A DNA stretch of 64,000 nucleotides from Mesorhizobium sp. AR02 (lineage in GTDB: Bacteria > Pseudomonadota > Alphaproteobacteria > Rhizobiales > Rhizobiaceae): NCBI RefSeq assembly GCF_024746835.1, contig NZ_CP080530.1, positions 558,001-622,000 on the forward strand, in the 5' to 3' direction. The notes beneath the pieces are model-generated. The model was not told the DNA's origin and ran no database searches. It saw nothing but the letters and a program-made list of their open reading frames with translations. The translations under genes and the position numbers were made by a program. Below, in pieces: positions 18,821 through 27,189 of the stretch (position 1 is its first letter; every line of letters starts with the position of its first letter).

Positions 18821-19038
18821 TGGCTGTCACCTTCAGCTTGTTTGGCGACAGCAAACGACCCGAGCCTGTCGGCCGATGGGAATAAAATTGTTAGGCGGGT
18901 TAGGTCTTTCGGCGACAGCCTGGCGGCGCGCAACAACGGCTCATCGAGCTCTCCATGGATCAAGTTTTCAGCCGTCATTCTGTCAGGTTGCCGCCGGCTA
19001 GCCTCGAGGAAGACAGCCGGGCTCGGTTTGGTTGCCAT
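18817..19038 (-). CDS. Possible small protein coupled to phnM
   Basis: A 73-residue frame from an ATG at 19038 whose stop overlaps the phnM ATG (ATGA), the same coupling seen at other joints of the operon. It lies downstream of the operator and PHO box, so it would be transcribed first. I recognise no domain. The sequence is mildly basic with no membrane segment. The ribosome-binding site is weak. It may instead be leader sequence. Confidence 0.4.
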   Translation of the reverse strand: MATKPSPAVFLEASRRQPDRMTAENLIHGELDEPLLRAARLSPKDLTRLTILFPSADRLGSFAVAKQAEGDSQ

Positions 19039-19096
19039 GCTACGAAATCCATGGTTGTCGAGTGTGCCTGCTCGGGATAGAATAGCCAACCATGTT

Positions 19097-19108
19097 CAGA
19101 CATGTCAA
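19097..19108 (-). promoter_or_regulatory. Operator candidate (GACATGTC core) in the phnF-phnM divergent region
   Basis: CAGACATGTCAA has a perfect 8-bp palindromic core at 19099-19106 and imperfect outer bases. It matches the core of the perfect palindrome at 12875-12886 and lies 24 bases from the local PHO box. It is placed to control the phnM operon and possibly phnF itself. Confidence 0.6.
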
Positions 19109-19132
19109 CATGAGGGCACATCGCACGGTTTC

Positions 19133-19150
19133 ATGACGGTGAGATGACTA
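19133..19150 (-). promoter_or_regulatory. PHO box in the phnF-phnM divergent region
   Basis: On the minus strand this reads TAGTCAT, four bases, CCGTCAT, a PHO-box layout with three mismatches to the CTGTCAT repeat. It is 16 bases before the phnF ATG on the other strand. PhoB binding here would activate the phn operon and could also affect phnF. Confidence 0.6.
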
Positions 19151-19166
19151 TTCGAAAGAGAAGCGA

Positions 19167-19892
19167 ATGAATGAGATGAGCCACGAGTTGATGAACGAGC
19201 TGCCGCGGTGGAGGCAGATCGAACTGACACTCCTGAAGGAAATCGATGCCGGCGCGTTCAGGGTTGGGCAGAAGCTACCTGGCGAAAATGTCCTTGCGCC
19301 TCATTTTGGCGTCACCAGGACAACGGTCCGGCGGGCATTGGGAGAACTACAGAATAAGGGCGTGCTGCGTATTGAACGTGGACGTGGCGCCTTCGTAGAG
19401 CGTCGGATTCAGTACGGACTTGGCGCCGGGTCTTCCTTTATGGCTAACCTTCGCGACGCGAGCTTGGAGCCCGCGGTAGAGATTCTTGCGAAGTTTGAGG
19501 TGTCTGCCTCTACGGAAATCGCAAATCGACTGCAGATTCCGATAGGTGAGCCCGTCCTGGTCATCGATACGGTTGGTAAGGCAAGCGATCTGACGATCTC
19601 AGTTTCGCGGCATCATTTGCCTTTGCGCCTTTTTCCAGATGCACTCAATCGGATCTCGAGTTTTTCCTGCATCACTGAAGTCTATCGGCTCTTTGGCTAC
19701 GAAAATACGCGTCGCACTCATTGTCATATAGAAGCGCGCTTGCCCTCGTCTGAAGAAGCCAGACGGCTCGAACAGCCAAAAACCGAACCCATCCTTGAAG
19801 TGGAAAGTGTTAAAATGATCGACGAAACCCCGATCGACTACAGCATCGGCCGCTTCTCAGCTGCCCGCGTCTCGGTTTATTTTGATAATTGA
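19167..19892 (+). CDS. phnF: GntR/UTRA-family phosphonate repressor PhnF
   Basis: A 241-residue HutC-subfamily regulator. The N-terminal winged helix-turn-helix (QKLPGENVLAPHFGVTRTTV, about residues 37-56, then LGELQNKGVLRIERGRGAFV) is followed by a UTRA ligand-binding domain from about residue 95 to the end. It is divergent from the phn operon and shares its promoter region. A second ATG three codons in is possible. The ligand is unknown. A group II intron was inserted 22 bases after its stop. Confidence 0.88.
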   Translation: MNEMSHELMNELPRWRQIELTLLKEIDAGAFRVGQKLPGENVLAPHFGVTRTTVRRALGELQNKGVLRIERGRGAFVERRIQYGLGAGSSFMANLRDASLEPAVEILAKFEVSASTEIANRLQIPIGEPVLVIDTVGKASDLTISVSRHHLPLRLFPDALNRISSFSCITEVYRLFGYENTRRTHCHIEARLPSSEEARRLEQPKTEPILEVESVKMIDETPIDYSIGRFSAARVSVYFDN

Positions 19893-20402
19893 AGCCGCTA
19901 ACCCGTCCTATTCAGTGCGCCCCGATGGCGCGTATCACCAGTGGAGGAAGGTTCCACCCAGATAGTAGTCGATTGGTCTGGTAGCTGACGAGCGGCTCGG
20001 TCGGGTAACTGGCCGGGTCGAAGCCTCGTGACAAAGGCCGCCTTGGGCGGTTGAGCAATCCGATGGGCCGTAACGTGAGTGAAGCCTGAGCAGGCCTCGA
20101 AAGTGATGATGTGGATGCCGACCCGCCTGAATTTCGGGGAAGGCCGCGCGAACGGGGAAGCAATCGACATGTGCACCCGTTCGATCCGCCGGGGTAATGG
20201 GCACGGCACGTCGGAAGGGTGATACGGGTAGGGGGAGACCCGCTCGGCATGAGGGTAGCGGCCTCAACGCAGCCGTCAGGGCGGCGGTGCCGGTGGGAGT
20301 CGGACAGGGTCATAATACCGCTGAAGCCGGGTAATGCCGGTGGAGGGAAGGGCCCTGACTTCTGGTGTGCTTTTGACGTTGGTGAGGAGGGGGTGATTGG
20401 CG

Positions 20403-21725
20403 ATGAGCCTCGAAACACCCGAAAAGATCAGGAACCTTCAGAGGAAGCTGTACCGTAAGGCGAAGGCGGAGCCCGCTTTCCGCTTCTACGTGCTCTACGA
20501 CAAGATCTGCCGTGAGGACATGCTGCGCCATGCCTATGCGCTGGCCCGCGCCAATGCGGGTTCGCCGGGCGTGGACAATGTGACCTTCGCGAAGATCGAG
20601 GCGGAAGGCGCGGAGAGGTGGCTGGCGGGCCTGCGCGAGGAACTTGTCTCGAAGACCTATCGGCCGCAGCCGGTGCGACGGGTGATGATCCCGAAGCCGG
20701 GGGGCGGCGAACGTCCGCTCGGCATCCCGACCATTCGGGACCGGGTGGTTCAGACCGTCGCGAAGCTGGTGCTGGAACCGATATTCGAGGCGGACTTCGA
20801 GGATGGTGCCTATGGCTATCGGCCCAGACGCAGTGGGACCGACGCAATCAAGGAAGTGCACCGGCTTGTCTGCCGGGGCCACACGGACGTGGTAGACGCC
20901 GATTTGTCGAAATACTTCGACACGATTCCGCATTCGGACCTCCTCAAATCGGTGGCCCGACGCATTGTCGACCGGCACGTGCTGCGGCTGATCAAGCTGT
21001 GGCTGAAAGCGCCGATCGAAGAGCGGGACGGTGACGGGAAACGGCACGTGAGCGGTGGTAAGAGCAGCACGCGCGGCACGCCGCAAGGTGGGGTCGCAAG
21101 CCCGCTGCTCTCGGTCATCTACATGAACCGGTTCCTGAAACATTGGCGGCTCACCGGACGCGGCGAGGCGTTCCGTGCGCATGTCATCTCCTATGCCGAT
21201 GACTTCGTCATCCTCAGCCGCGGGCACGCGGTCGAGGCGCTGGCGTGGACGCGGACGGTGATGACGAAACTCGGGCTGACACTCAACGAGGCCAAGACCT
21301 CGGTGAAGGATGCCCGCACGGAGCCTTTCGACTTCCTTGGCTATACGTTCGGACCTCACCGCTACCGGAAAGACGGCCATTGGTACCTGGGTGCGAGCCC
21401 ATCCAAGAAGAGCGTGCAACGGATCAAAACGAAGATTGGCGATCACTTGGTAAACGGTAACAAAGAGCCGTGGCCCGTGGTCTGCACCCGGCTGAACAGG
21501 CTTCTGCGCGGCTGGTCAGGCTACTTTGGCTATGGAACACGCTTGCCGGCCTATCGAGCGGTCGACAACCACGTCTATGACCGTGTTCGCACCTTCCTGC
21601 GCAAACGGCACAAGGTGCAGGGACGCGGCACACAGCGTTTCTCCGACGACATTGTCTTCGGAAAACTTGGTGTCCTGCGTCTTCGACGCGTGCACATTGG
21701 ACCGCCGCCGTGTGCCTCACGATGA
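20403..21725 (+). CDS. ltrA: Group II intron-encoded reverse transcriptase/maturase
   Basis: About 440 residues from the ATG at 20403, preceded by the Shine-Dalgarno GAGGAGGGGG. Reverse-transcriptase blocks are clear: PKPGGGERPLGIPTIRDRVV, YGYRPRRS, DADLSKYFDTIPH, TPQGGVASPLLS and the catalytic YADD in SYADDFVIL. The maturase region with LRGWSGYFGYG follows. No C-terminal HNH endonuclease is seen. The frame is intact, but the intron RNA it needs is disrupted in domain V. Confidence 0.93.
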   Translation: MSLETPEKIRNLQRKLYRKAKAEPAFRFYVLYDKICREDMLRHAYALARANAGSPGVDNVTFAKIEAEGAERWLAGLREELVSKTYRPQPVRRVMIPKPGGGERPLGIPTIRDRVVQTVAKLVLEPIFEADFEDGAYGYRPRRSGTDAIKEVHRLVCRGHTDVVDADLSKYFDTIPHSDLLKSVARRIVDRHVLRLIKLWLKAPIEERDGDGKRHVSGGKSSTRGTPQGGVASPLLSVIYMNRFLKHWRLTGRGEAFRAHVISYADDFVILSRGHAVEALAWTRTVMTKLGLTLNEAKTSVKDARTEPFDFLGYTFGPHRYRKDGHWYLGASPSKKSVQRIKTKIGDHLVNGNKEPWPVVCTRLNRLLRGWSGYFGYGTRLPAYRAVDNHVYDRVRTFLRKRHKVQGRGTQRFSDDIVFGKLGVLRLRRVHIGPPPCASR

Positions 21726-21736
21726 AACCAGTCGGA

Positions 21737-21748
21737 AAGCCGGATGCG
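21737..21748 (+). ncRNA. Group II intron domain V, 5' strand (interrupted)
   Basis: AAGCCGGATGCG contains the AGC catalytic triad and the first strand of the domain V hairpin. It joins exactly to GGAAATCCGCACGTCCGG at 28601 once the inserted RIT and one copy of the duplicated hexamer GATGCG are removed, restoring a standard 34-nucleotide domain V. Confidence 0.8.
21743..21748 (+). repeat. Target hexamer GATGCG, left copy, outer RIT
   Basis: GATGCG here and at 28595-28600 flank the outer RIT element in direct orientation. A third, inverted copy (CGCATC) lies at 28569-28574, immediately after the right terminal repeat. Confidence 0.8.
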
Positions 21749-21839
21749 TAATGTGGCTTCGGTAGAGATGTGGCGTCGGCCGCCGCGGGCCAGAAGCGGC
21801 AGGCCGGTGAGGATGCCGAGCGCCACATAACAAAGCGGG

Positions 21840-22835
21840 TTACAGCGACCGAAGGAAGTCCATCAGCGCCGGTTGGTCACGCCATCGTTTTGGGATTTTG
21901 CCGAGACTCGGCGCCTCGCATTTTTCGAGCGCCTTAGCCTTGGTCTCGAAGTCGACCTCTGCATAGACGTTCGTGGTGTCCAGCGAGACGTGCCCGAGCC
22001 ATCCGCGGACTGTGTTGATGTCGACGCCGGCGCGCAGGAGATGGGTCGCCGTGGTGTGGCGGATGGAGTGAGGGCTTACGCGCTTTGTCGCCAACGATGG
22101 CATTTTGGCGACGACCTTGAGGCCATAACGCTCGACGGCGGTATGGATCCCGAAGCGAGTGATGGGTTGGCCGCAGCGATTGAGGAAGACGGATCGAGAA
22201 GGGGCTCCGTCAGCGACGAGTGCCCGTAACTCGACGACGGTGGCGGTCCACAATGGGCAGTATCGCTGCTTGCCGCCCTTGCCATGGATTTTGACGCTGG
22301 GGGCGTTCAGGTCCAGGTCCGCCACCTTGACGCCGACCGCCTCTGACGCTCTCGCACCAGTGTTGTAGAGGAACAGCAGCAGGGCGTAGTCGCGCCGACC
22401 CTGCTCCGTCCGCCGATCTGGAGCGGCGAGCAAGGCGTCGATCTCCGCCTTTTCGAGGTAAGGAACGACCGCCTGATCGGTCTTCTTGAACGGGATCGAA
22501 CGGATCTGGCCCGACCATTCGATGTGGACGGGGCTATGCTCGCCGACAAAGCCAGCGAACGCCCGAACGGCGGCAAGACGTTGATTTCGGGTGGCGATCG
22601 AACATCGACGCGTCACTTCGATATCGGTCAAGAAGGCGCGGATTAGCTCGGCCGATAAATCGACGACATTCAGGCGATCAATAGACTTGCCGACCCGCTT
22701 CGCAACGAACGGGAGAAGCTGACATAAGCCGTCGCGGTAACCCTGCTGGGTGTTGCGGGCGAGATTGCGCTCGGCAACCACGTGTTCGAGTAGGAACCGC
22801 CGGATCCAGGGGCCAAGGAGCGCCTCGTCACGCAT
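21840..22835 (-). CDS. Outer RIT tyrosine recombinase C
   Basis: A 331-residue tyrosine recombinase from the ATG at 22835, which overlaps the ritB stop by eight bases. It has an N-terminal SAM-like core-binding domain (about residues 10-100) and a catalytic domain with Arg in YNTGARASE, His-x-x-Arg in SIRHTTATHLL, His in WLGHVSLDTTNVY and the nucleophile Tyr in that motif. The long frame to 22880 adds no family sequence. It appears intact. Confidence 0.9.
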   Translation of the reverse strand: MRDEALLGPWIRRFLLEHVVAERNLARNTQQGYRDGLCQLLPFVAKRVGKSIDRLNVVDLSAELIRAFLTDIEVTRRCSIATRNQRLAAVRAFAGFVGEHSPVHIEWSGQIRSIPFKKTDQAVVPYLEKAEIDALLAAPDRRTEQGRRDYALLLFLYNTGARASEAVGVKVADLDLNAPSVKIHGKGGKQRYCPLWTATVVELRALVADGAPSRSVFLNRCGQPITRFGIHTAVERYGLKVVAKMPSLATKRVSPHSIRHTTATHLLRAGVDINTVRGWLGHVSLDTTNVYAEVDFETKAKALEKCEAPSLGKIPKRWRDQPALMDFLRSL

Positions 22836-23022
22836 TGGGCATCTCCATGGCGTAATGCTCGAAGCGCGCGCTGGCCTCACGCAGAAGGTCCGGGGTTAGG
22901 GTTAGGTATCGCTGCGTGCCCGAGATGTTGACGTGGCCAAGGTAGGTGGAGAGCTTGGGCAGAAGCCGTTGGACGTCGGCGCCTTGGCGATACCAGGAGA
23001 GGAGGCGGTGAACTGCAAAACT
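22828..23022 (-). pseudogene. Outer RIT recombinase B, 3' fragment
   Basis: Sixty-four codons read in frame from the insertion point: FAVHRLLSWYRQGADV, then YLGHVNISGTQRYL with the catalytic His and Tyr, ending MEMPNA. It lacks a start. It continues directly from the 5' fragment at 26449-27189 when the inner RIT and one CGTCAT hexamer are removed, giving the expected HDLRHSFAVHR catalytic motif. Confidence 0.85.
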
Positions 23023-23056
23023 ATGACGATAATTCCGAACCCGGAATTATCGTCAT
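23023..23056. repeat. 34-bp hairpin at the ritC end of the inner RIT
   Basis: Fourteen-base arms (ATGACGATAATTCC and its complement) enclose the six bases GAACCC. The outer six bases of each arm are the target hexamer ATGACG and its inverted copy CGTCAT. The outer RIT has the equivalent structure at 28569-28600, but at the ritA end. Confidence 0.85.
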
Positions 23057-23138
23057 AACTCCGAGTGCCGGATTATTCCGAGTGACGGTCCGGGAGGCCA
23101 AAGAGTGCGGGCGATCTGTGGCTGTTGGGTCGGCATAA

Positions 23139-24137
23139 TCAGAGGCTCTTCAGGAATGCAAGGAGATGGTCGTCGGGCTTGTAGCGGCCCAACCGGATGT
23201 CGGCCGTGTCGGTCTTCGCCAGAGCTTGCTCCTTGAGCTTCATGTCGGCCTGAAGATAGATGGCGGTGGTTTCGACCGACTCGTGGCCCAGCCACAGAGC
23301 AATGACCGAGCGGTCGACGCCGTGCTGGAGCAGGTCCATTGCCAGGGTATGCCTCAGGACATGCGGCGTTACGTGCTTGCTGGCCAGCGATGGGCAGTGG
23401 CGACGTGCGACGGCGAGGTGCTTGTTCAGCAGATATTGAAGTGCGTCGTGACTCAATGACGTGCCGCTTATCGTCGGGAAGGCAGGATCGGCGCTCCGCC
23501 CGCGTCGCTCGGCAAGCCAGGCACGCAGCACCGTGACCGTATCCTTGCGAAGCGGGGTATTGCGGAGTTTTCGGCCCTTTCCCTGACATTGCACATAGGC
23601 GGCCGGGCCAAGGACAATGTCCTCGCAGCGAAGGCCGACGATTTCGGCAGCACGCAGGCCGGTCTGCACGGCCAGCAACAGAAGCGCCCGGTCACGGCGC
23701 CCGATCCAGCTGCCGAGGTCGGGGGCGGCGAGCAAGGCGGCGACTTCGACGCTACTGAGGAAGGCGACCGGCCGGCGCACGTAACGCTTGCTCGGAATGG
23801 CGAGCACGCGCTGAGCCAATGCGCTGTGTTCCGGCGCATGCAAGGCCACATAGCGGAAGAAGGAATGGATGGCGGCAAGACGGACATTGCGGCTCCTGGC
23901 GCAGTTGTCGCGTTCGTGTTCGAGATGATCGAGGAAGGCGCCAAGGAAGGCGGTGTCGAGATCCGGCAAGGTGACGTGCGAGGCCCCCTTGCGTAGCTGC
24001 CGCTGGGCATAGGCCAGCAGCAGGCAGAAGGTATCGCGGTAGCTCGCCAGCGTATGCGGGCTTGCTTGTCGTTGTCTGATGAGGCGATCGGTGAAGAAGG
24101 CCTCAAGAAGAGCGGGGAACGTTGGGGCGGCGCTCAT
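23139..24137 (-). CDS. Inner RIT tyrosine recombinase C
   Basis: A 332-residue tyrosine recombinase. The start at 24137 overlaps the ritB stop (ATGA), which excludes the longer frame to 24215. Core-binding domain at about residues 8-110; catalytic Arg in QTGLRAAEI, His-Arg in VLRHTLAMDLL, His-Tyr in WLGHESVETTAIYLQ. The C-terminus (KPDDHLLAFLKSL) resembles that of the outer ritC (PALMDFLRSL). Confidence 0.92.
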   Translation of the reverse strand: MSAAPTFPALLEAFFTDRLIRQRQASPHTLASYRDTFCLLLAYAQRQLRKGASHVTLPDLDTAFLGAFLDHLEHERDNCARSRNVRLAAIHSFFRYVALHAPEHSALAQRVLAIPSKRYVRRPVAFLSSVEVAALLAAPDLGSWIGRRDRALLLLAVQTGLRAAEIVGLRCEDIVLGPAAYVQCQGKGRKLRNTPLRKDTVTVLRAWLAERRGRSADPAFPTISGTSLSHDALQYLLNKHLAVARRHCPSLASKHVTPHVLRHTLAMDLLQHGVDRSVIALWLGHESVETTAIYLQADMKLKEQALAKTDTADIRLGRYKPDDHLLAFLKSL

Positions 24138-25072
24138 GGGCGGGATTCCGGCTGAGATTGTTCCGCCCGCAGCAGCGCTTGCTGCAGCAGCTCCGGCGTT
24201 GCCGTCAAATACCAATAGGTGTCGGTGATGTGGGCATGGCCGAGATAGGTCGCCAACTCGGGCAGGTGGCGTTCGACATCGATGCCGTTGCGATACCAGC
24301 GCAGCAATGTTGTCACGGCCAGTCGGTGGCGAAGGTCGTGCAGGCGTGGCCCGCGGGAGTCATTGGCGCCGCGGAGGCCGACCTCGCGCGACAGCTTGAC
24401 GAACGTCCACCGCACGGCCCATTCGGTTAAACGCATGCCGCGCTCGGAAAGGAAGAAGCTGGAGCTCAGGGGATTGGGGCATGACCGGTCTCGGCTGGCC
24501 GCATAGATTTTGAGAGCGTGTTGCGTCGAGGGGTGAAGCGGCACGTAGCGCGACTTGCCGAACTTCGTGTCGCGAACCGTCAGCACGCCATCAACGAGAT
24601 TGGTGTCGCCGCGATCGAGACGCAGCGGTTCGTTACAGCGCATGCCGGTCGCCGCGTACAAGCCGAAGAGCGTGGCATAGGTCTGCGGGCGAAGGCCGAC
24701 TGTCGACGGCAAGCGCTTTGCCGCGTCGATCAGTCGGGTGATCTCTTCGTCGCGGTAAACATAGGGCGACGATGGCCGACGATACCGGTGAGGAAGAAGG
24801 TCGGGCGGCGGGACGACGGTCTGCGGGTCAATGGCGCTGCAATAGCGCGCGAGCCGGCGAACCATCGCCAACCGGTTGGCCCACTGGGCGGGCTGTGCCT
24901 CTGCCGGCTGCATGGCCCAGGCCAGGGCAATCTCGGTGGTGATGACGGTGGCGCCGGAAGATTCGGCAAAGACAACGAAGCGCTGCAGCAACCGTCCGGA
25001 AAGACGCAGCTTATGGCCGAGGGCGCGGCGCGCGGCCGGGTACTCTTCGAGCGCCGCTTGCAACGCGCTCAT
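24134..25072 (-). CDS. Inner RIT tyrosine recombinase B
   Basis: A 312-residue tyrosine recombinase coupled by ATGA overlaps to ritA and ritC. Catalytic Arg in AATGMRCNEPLRL, Lys-containing TKFGKSRYVPLH, His-Arg in LHDLRHRLAVTTLL, His-Tyr in YLGHAHITDTYWYL. This gene is the counterpart of the outer ritB that was interrupted. Confidence 0.92.
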   Translation of the reverse strand: MSALQAALEEYPAARRALGHKLRLSGRLLQRFVVFAESSGATVITTEIALAWAMQPAEAQPAQWANRLAMVRRLARYCSAIDPQTVVPPPDLLPHRYRRPSSPYVYRDEEITRLIDAAKRLPSTVGLRPQTYATLFGLYAATGMRCNEPLRLDRGDTNLVDGVLTVRDTKFGKSRYVPLHPSTQHALKIYAASRDRSCPNPLSSSFFLSERGMRLTEWAVRWTFVKLSREVGLRGANDSRGPRLHDLRHRLAVTTLLRWYRNGIDVERHLPELATYLGHAHITDTYWYLTATPELLQQALLRAEQSQPESRP

Positions 25073-26292
25073 GATGCGACTCCTGGCCAGGGTAGCGCAA
25101 TGGCACGCAACGCCGCGATGTCGACTTTGGCATAGATCTGTGTCGTGTTCGGCTGGCTGTGGCGGAGAAGTTGACCGATTTCAACGAGCGAGGCGCCGCG
25201 GCGCAGCAGATCGGTGGCGAGTGAGTGACGCAACAGGTGCGCACCCTTGAACGCCGGCGTCAGACCGGCGCGCTTGAGCGCACGATGGACGATGCAGCAA
25301 ATAGTCGACGGGCTGACAAAACTCCGTCTGGGCGCCTTTATGCGAATGAAGACGCGGCGTGTTGAGCAAGCAGGCCGATCTTGCCGCAGATAGTCGACCA
25401 AGGCGGCACCGACATCCGCCGGCAGTGGCAGCCGCGCCAGCCGTTGACCCTTGCCATGCACGACGATCTCGCCGCAATCCCAGTCGAGATCGTCCAGGGT
25501 CAAGGCCGAGACTTCGCCACCCCGTAAGCCGAGGCGCGCGAGCAGCATCAGAACCGCGTAGTCCCTGCGGCCGGCCGGTGTTCTCCTGTCGCAAGACGCA
25601 AGGAGCCGTTCGACCTGTTCGGCAGGCAGCGCCTTCGGCAGATGTGCCAAGCGCCAGCCGGCGATCCCAGGCACCGCGACAGCGAGATCGGTGGCAAGCA
25701 ACCCGCGTTGCTGGAGGAAGCGCAGAAACGAACGCAGCGCCGTGACCGCCAACTTGGCGCGGCCGGGCGAACCGGCCTGGGCGCGCCGCACGATGAACCG
25801 ATGAACGTCGCCCACTCGCAAGCGGTCAAAATCCGGATCGTTGCCGCCAAACTGTTCGTCCAGGAACCCACGAACAATCGGCAGATAGTTCGTCAATGTC
25901 GATGCCGAGAGACCACGCTCGGTGCGCAGGAATTCCCCAAATGCGTCGATCAGCTTACCCTTGGCGCTCGTATCGACCTCCAGCAGCGGTACCGGCACGC
26001 CGCCCGTGTCGCGCAGATATCGGAGCAACTGCCGAATGGTCCAGGCATCGCCACGCCTCGGGCGCCGACCAAGTTCCGTCAGAAATCGATCTGCGTCCTC
26101 TTCCCCGAGCAAGCTCAGCGGAACATCCTGCCTCTCCACCCAAGCACTGAAACCAGCCAGGAGCTTAATCTTCTGCTGAACAGTCGTTTTGGGGTATCCC
26201 TGGCCATCGAGCAAAGCCTCGAAACCATCCAGGTGGCTAGCCAATCGGCCTATCCAGCGATCTTTGGCTAGCGCCTCATTCAGATCAATCAT
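25069..26292 (-). CDS. Inner RIT tyrosine recombinase A
   Basis: A 407-residue recombinase from the ATG of MIDLNEALAKD; an in-frame start at 26379 is possible but lies in sequence without family character. It has an N-terminal extension and core-binding domain, then catalytic Arg in LGLRGGEVSAL, His-Arg in AHLLRHSLATDLL, and His-Tyr in LLRHSQPNTTQIYAKV. It is the first gene of the inner trio. Confidence 0.9.
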   Translation of the reverse strand: MIDLNEALAKDRWIGRLASHLDGFEALLDGQGYPKTTVQQKIKLLAGFSAWVERQDVPLSLLGEEDADRFLTELGRRPRRGDAWTIRQLLRYLRDTGGVPVPLLEVDTSAKGKLIDAFGEFLRTERGLSASTLTNYLPIVRGFLDEQFGGNDPDFDRLRVGDVHRFIVRRAQAGSPGRAKLAVTALRSFLRFLQQRGLLATDLAVAVPGIAGWRLAHLPKALPAEQVERLLASCDRRTPAGRRDYAVLMLLARLGLRGGEVSALTLDDLDWDCGEIVVHGKGQRLARLPLPADVGAALVDYLRQDRPACSTRRVFIRIKAPRRSFVSPSTICCIVHRALKRAGLTPAFKGAHLLRHSLATDLLRRGASLVEIGQLLRHSQPNTTQIYAKVDIAALRAIALPWPGVAS

Positions 26293-26448
26293 CGTCTGTC
26301 TCCCTATATCGTGGGAAAGTTCACGCTCAGAAAGAGCAGCCGAATAATGTCGCGCAATCAACGGCCGACGCTGATCCAATTACTTGCAATCATGAGAAAA
26401 TTACGCCGCGGCGATGGCGTCACTCGGAATAATCCGGCACTCGGAGTT

Positions 26449-27189
26449 ATGACGAAGATCATGCAAGCGAGGCTGATGTCGCGGCCCGGCGCCGGCGCAC
26501 ACGACATTCGCTTTGACGCGTAATCGGCAGAACTCCCTCTCAGCGTGTTGCAGGGTCACAGGGGCGCCCTGGCGCGTGAGGAACCAGAGGGATTCTGCAG
26601 ACTGGCCTTCGCGGCGGCGAGAAGCGTGCCGGGATAAGATGCGCACGAGGTCGTGGCCGATCGGAGCCAGTCTGGTCTTGTAAAACTTGCTCTCGCGGAC
26701 GCACAGAATCCCTTCCTCGAGGTCGACGTCGGCTAAGGTGAGGGACAGTGCCTCGCCAAGGCGAAGGCCCGCGCCGTAAAGGAGAAGCAGGAGCGTTCGG
26801 TATGTGTCCGGATCAATAGGACAGCGAGGATGGTCGATCAGGACGACGGCGTCGAGTAAACGACCGATCTCCTCGCGGGAGTAAATGTAGGGAACGAAGG
26901 CTTCCGTCGGCTTGGGGACGGCGCGTGGCAACGGCCATATGTTTGTATGCCCCCGGGCCATCGCGAACCGATAGAAGCCCGCCAGAACAGAATGCTTTCG
27001 TTCCCAGAAACGGGTCACCGGGCCGCGTCCCGCCAGAAAGGCCAACACTCGGTCGGCCGTCACCTCCGGCAGAGGTCTGTCGCCGACGAAGCGACAGAAC
27101 GACTTGAGCGTGCGCACCTCCGTGCGGAAGCGCATTCCGATTGCTTGCCGGTGATCGACAAAGCTGGCGATAATTTCTGAAAGGATCAT
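26449..27189 (-). pseudogene. Outer RIT recombinase B, 5' fragment
   Basis: Starts with an ATG overlapping the ritA stop (27186-27189). It carries the core-binding domain and the catalytic Arg in YGAGLRLGEALSL, then is cut after LHDLRH by the inner RIT. The published-looking frame continues a few codons into the element to a stop at 26401. Its continuation is at 22828-23022. Confidence 0.88.

Larger units (their letters stand above)
23023..26448 (-). mobile_element. Inner RIT element inserted in ritB of the outer RIT
   Basis: A 31-bp perfect terminal inverted repeat lies at 23057-23087 and 26418-26448, each followed by an outward hexamer (CGTCAT on the left, ATGACG on the right). A further 34-bp palindrome extends the left end to 23023. 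The direct hexamer ATGACG is at 23023-23028 and 26449-26454. The repeat has TCCGAGTG twice at a 17-bp period (23060 and 23077), the same period as in the outer element although the sequences differ. Three intact recombinase genes lie inside. It is the youngest of the three nested elements. Confidence 0.88.

Noticed and set aside
20310..21446. 378-codon minus-strand frame opposite the intron reverse transcriptase
   Set aside because: Antisense shadow; the plus strand has all reverse-transcriptase motifs.
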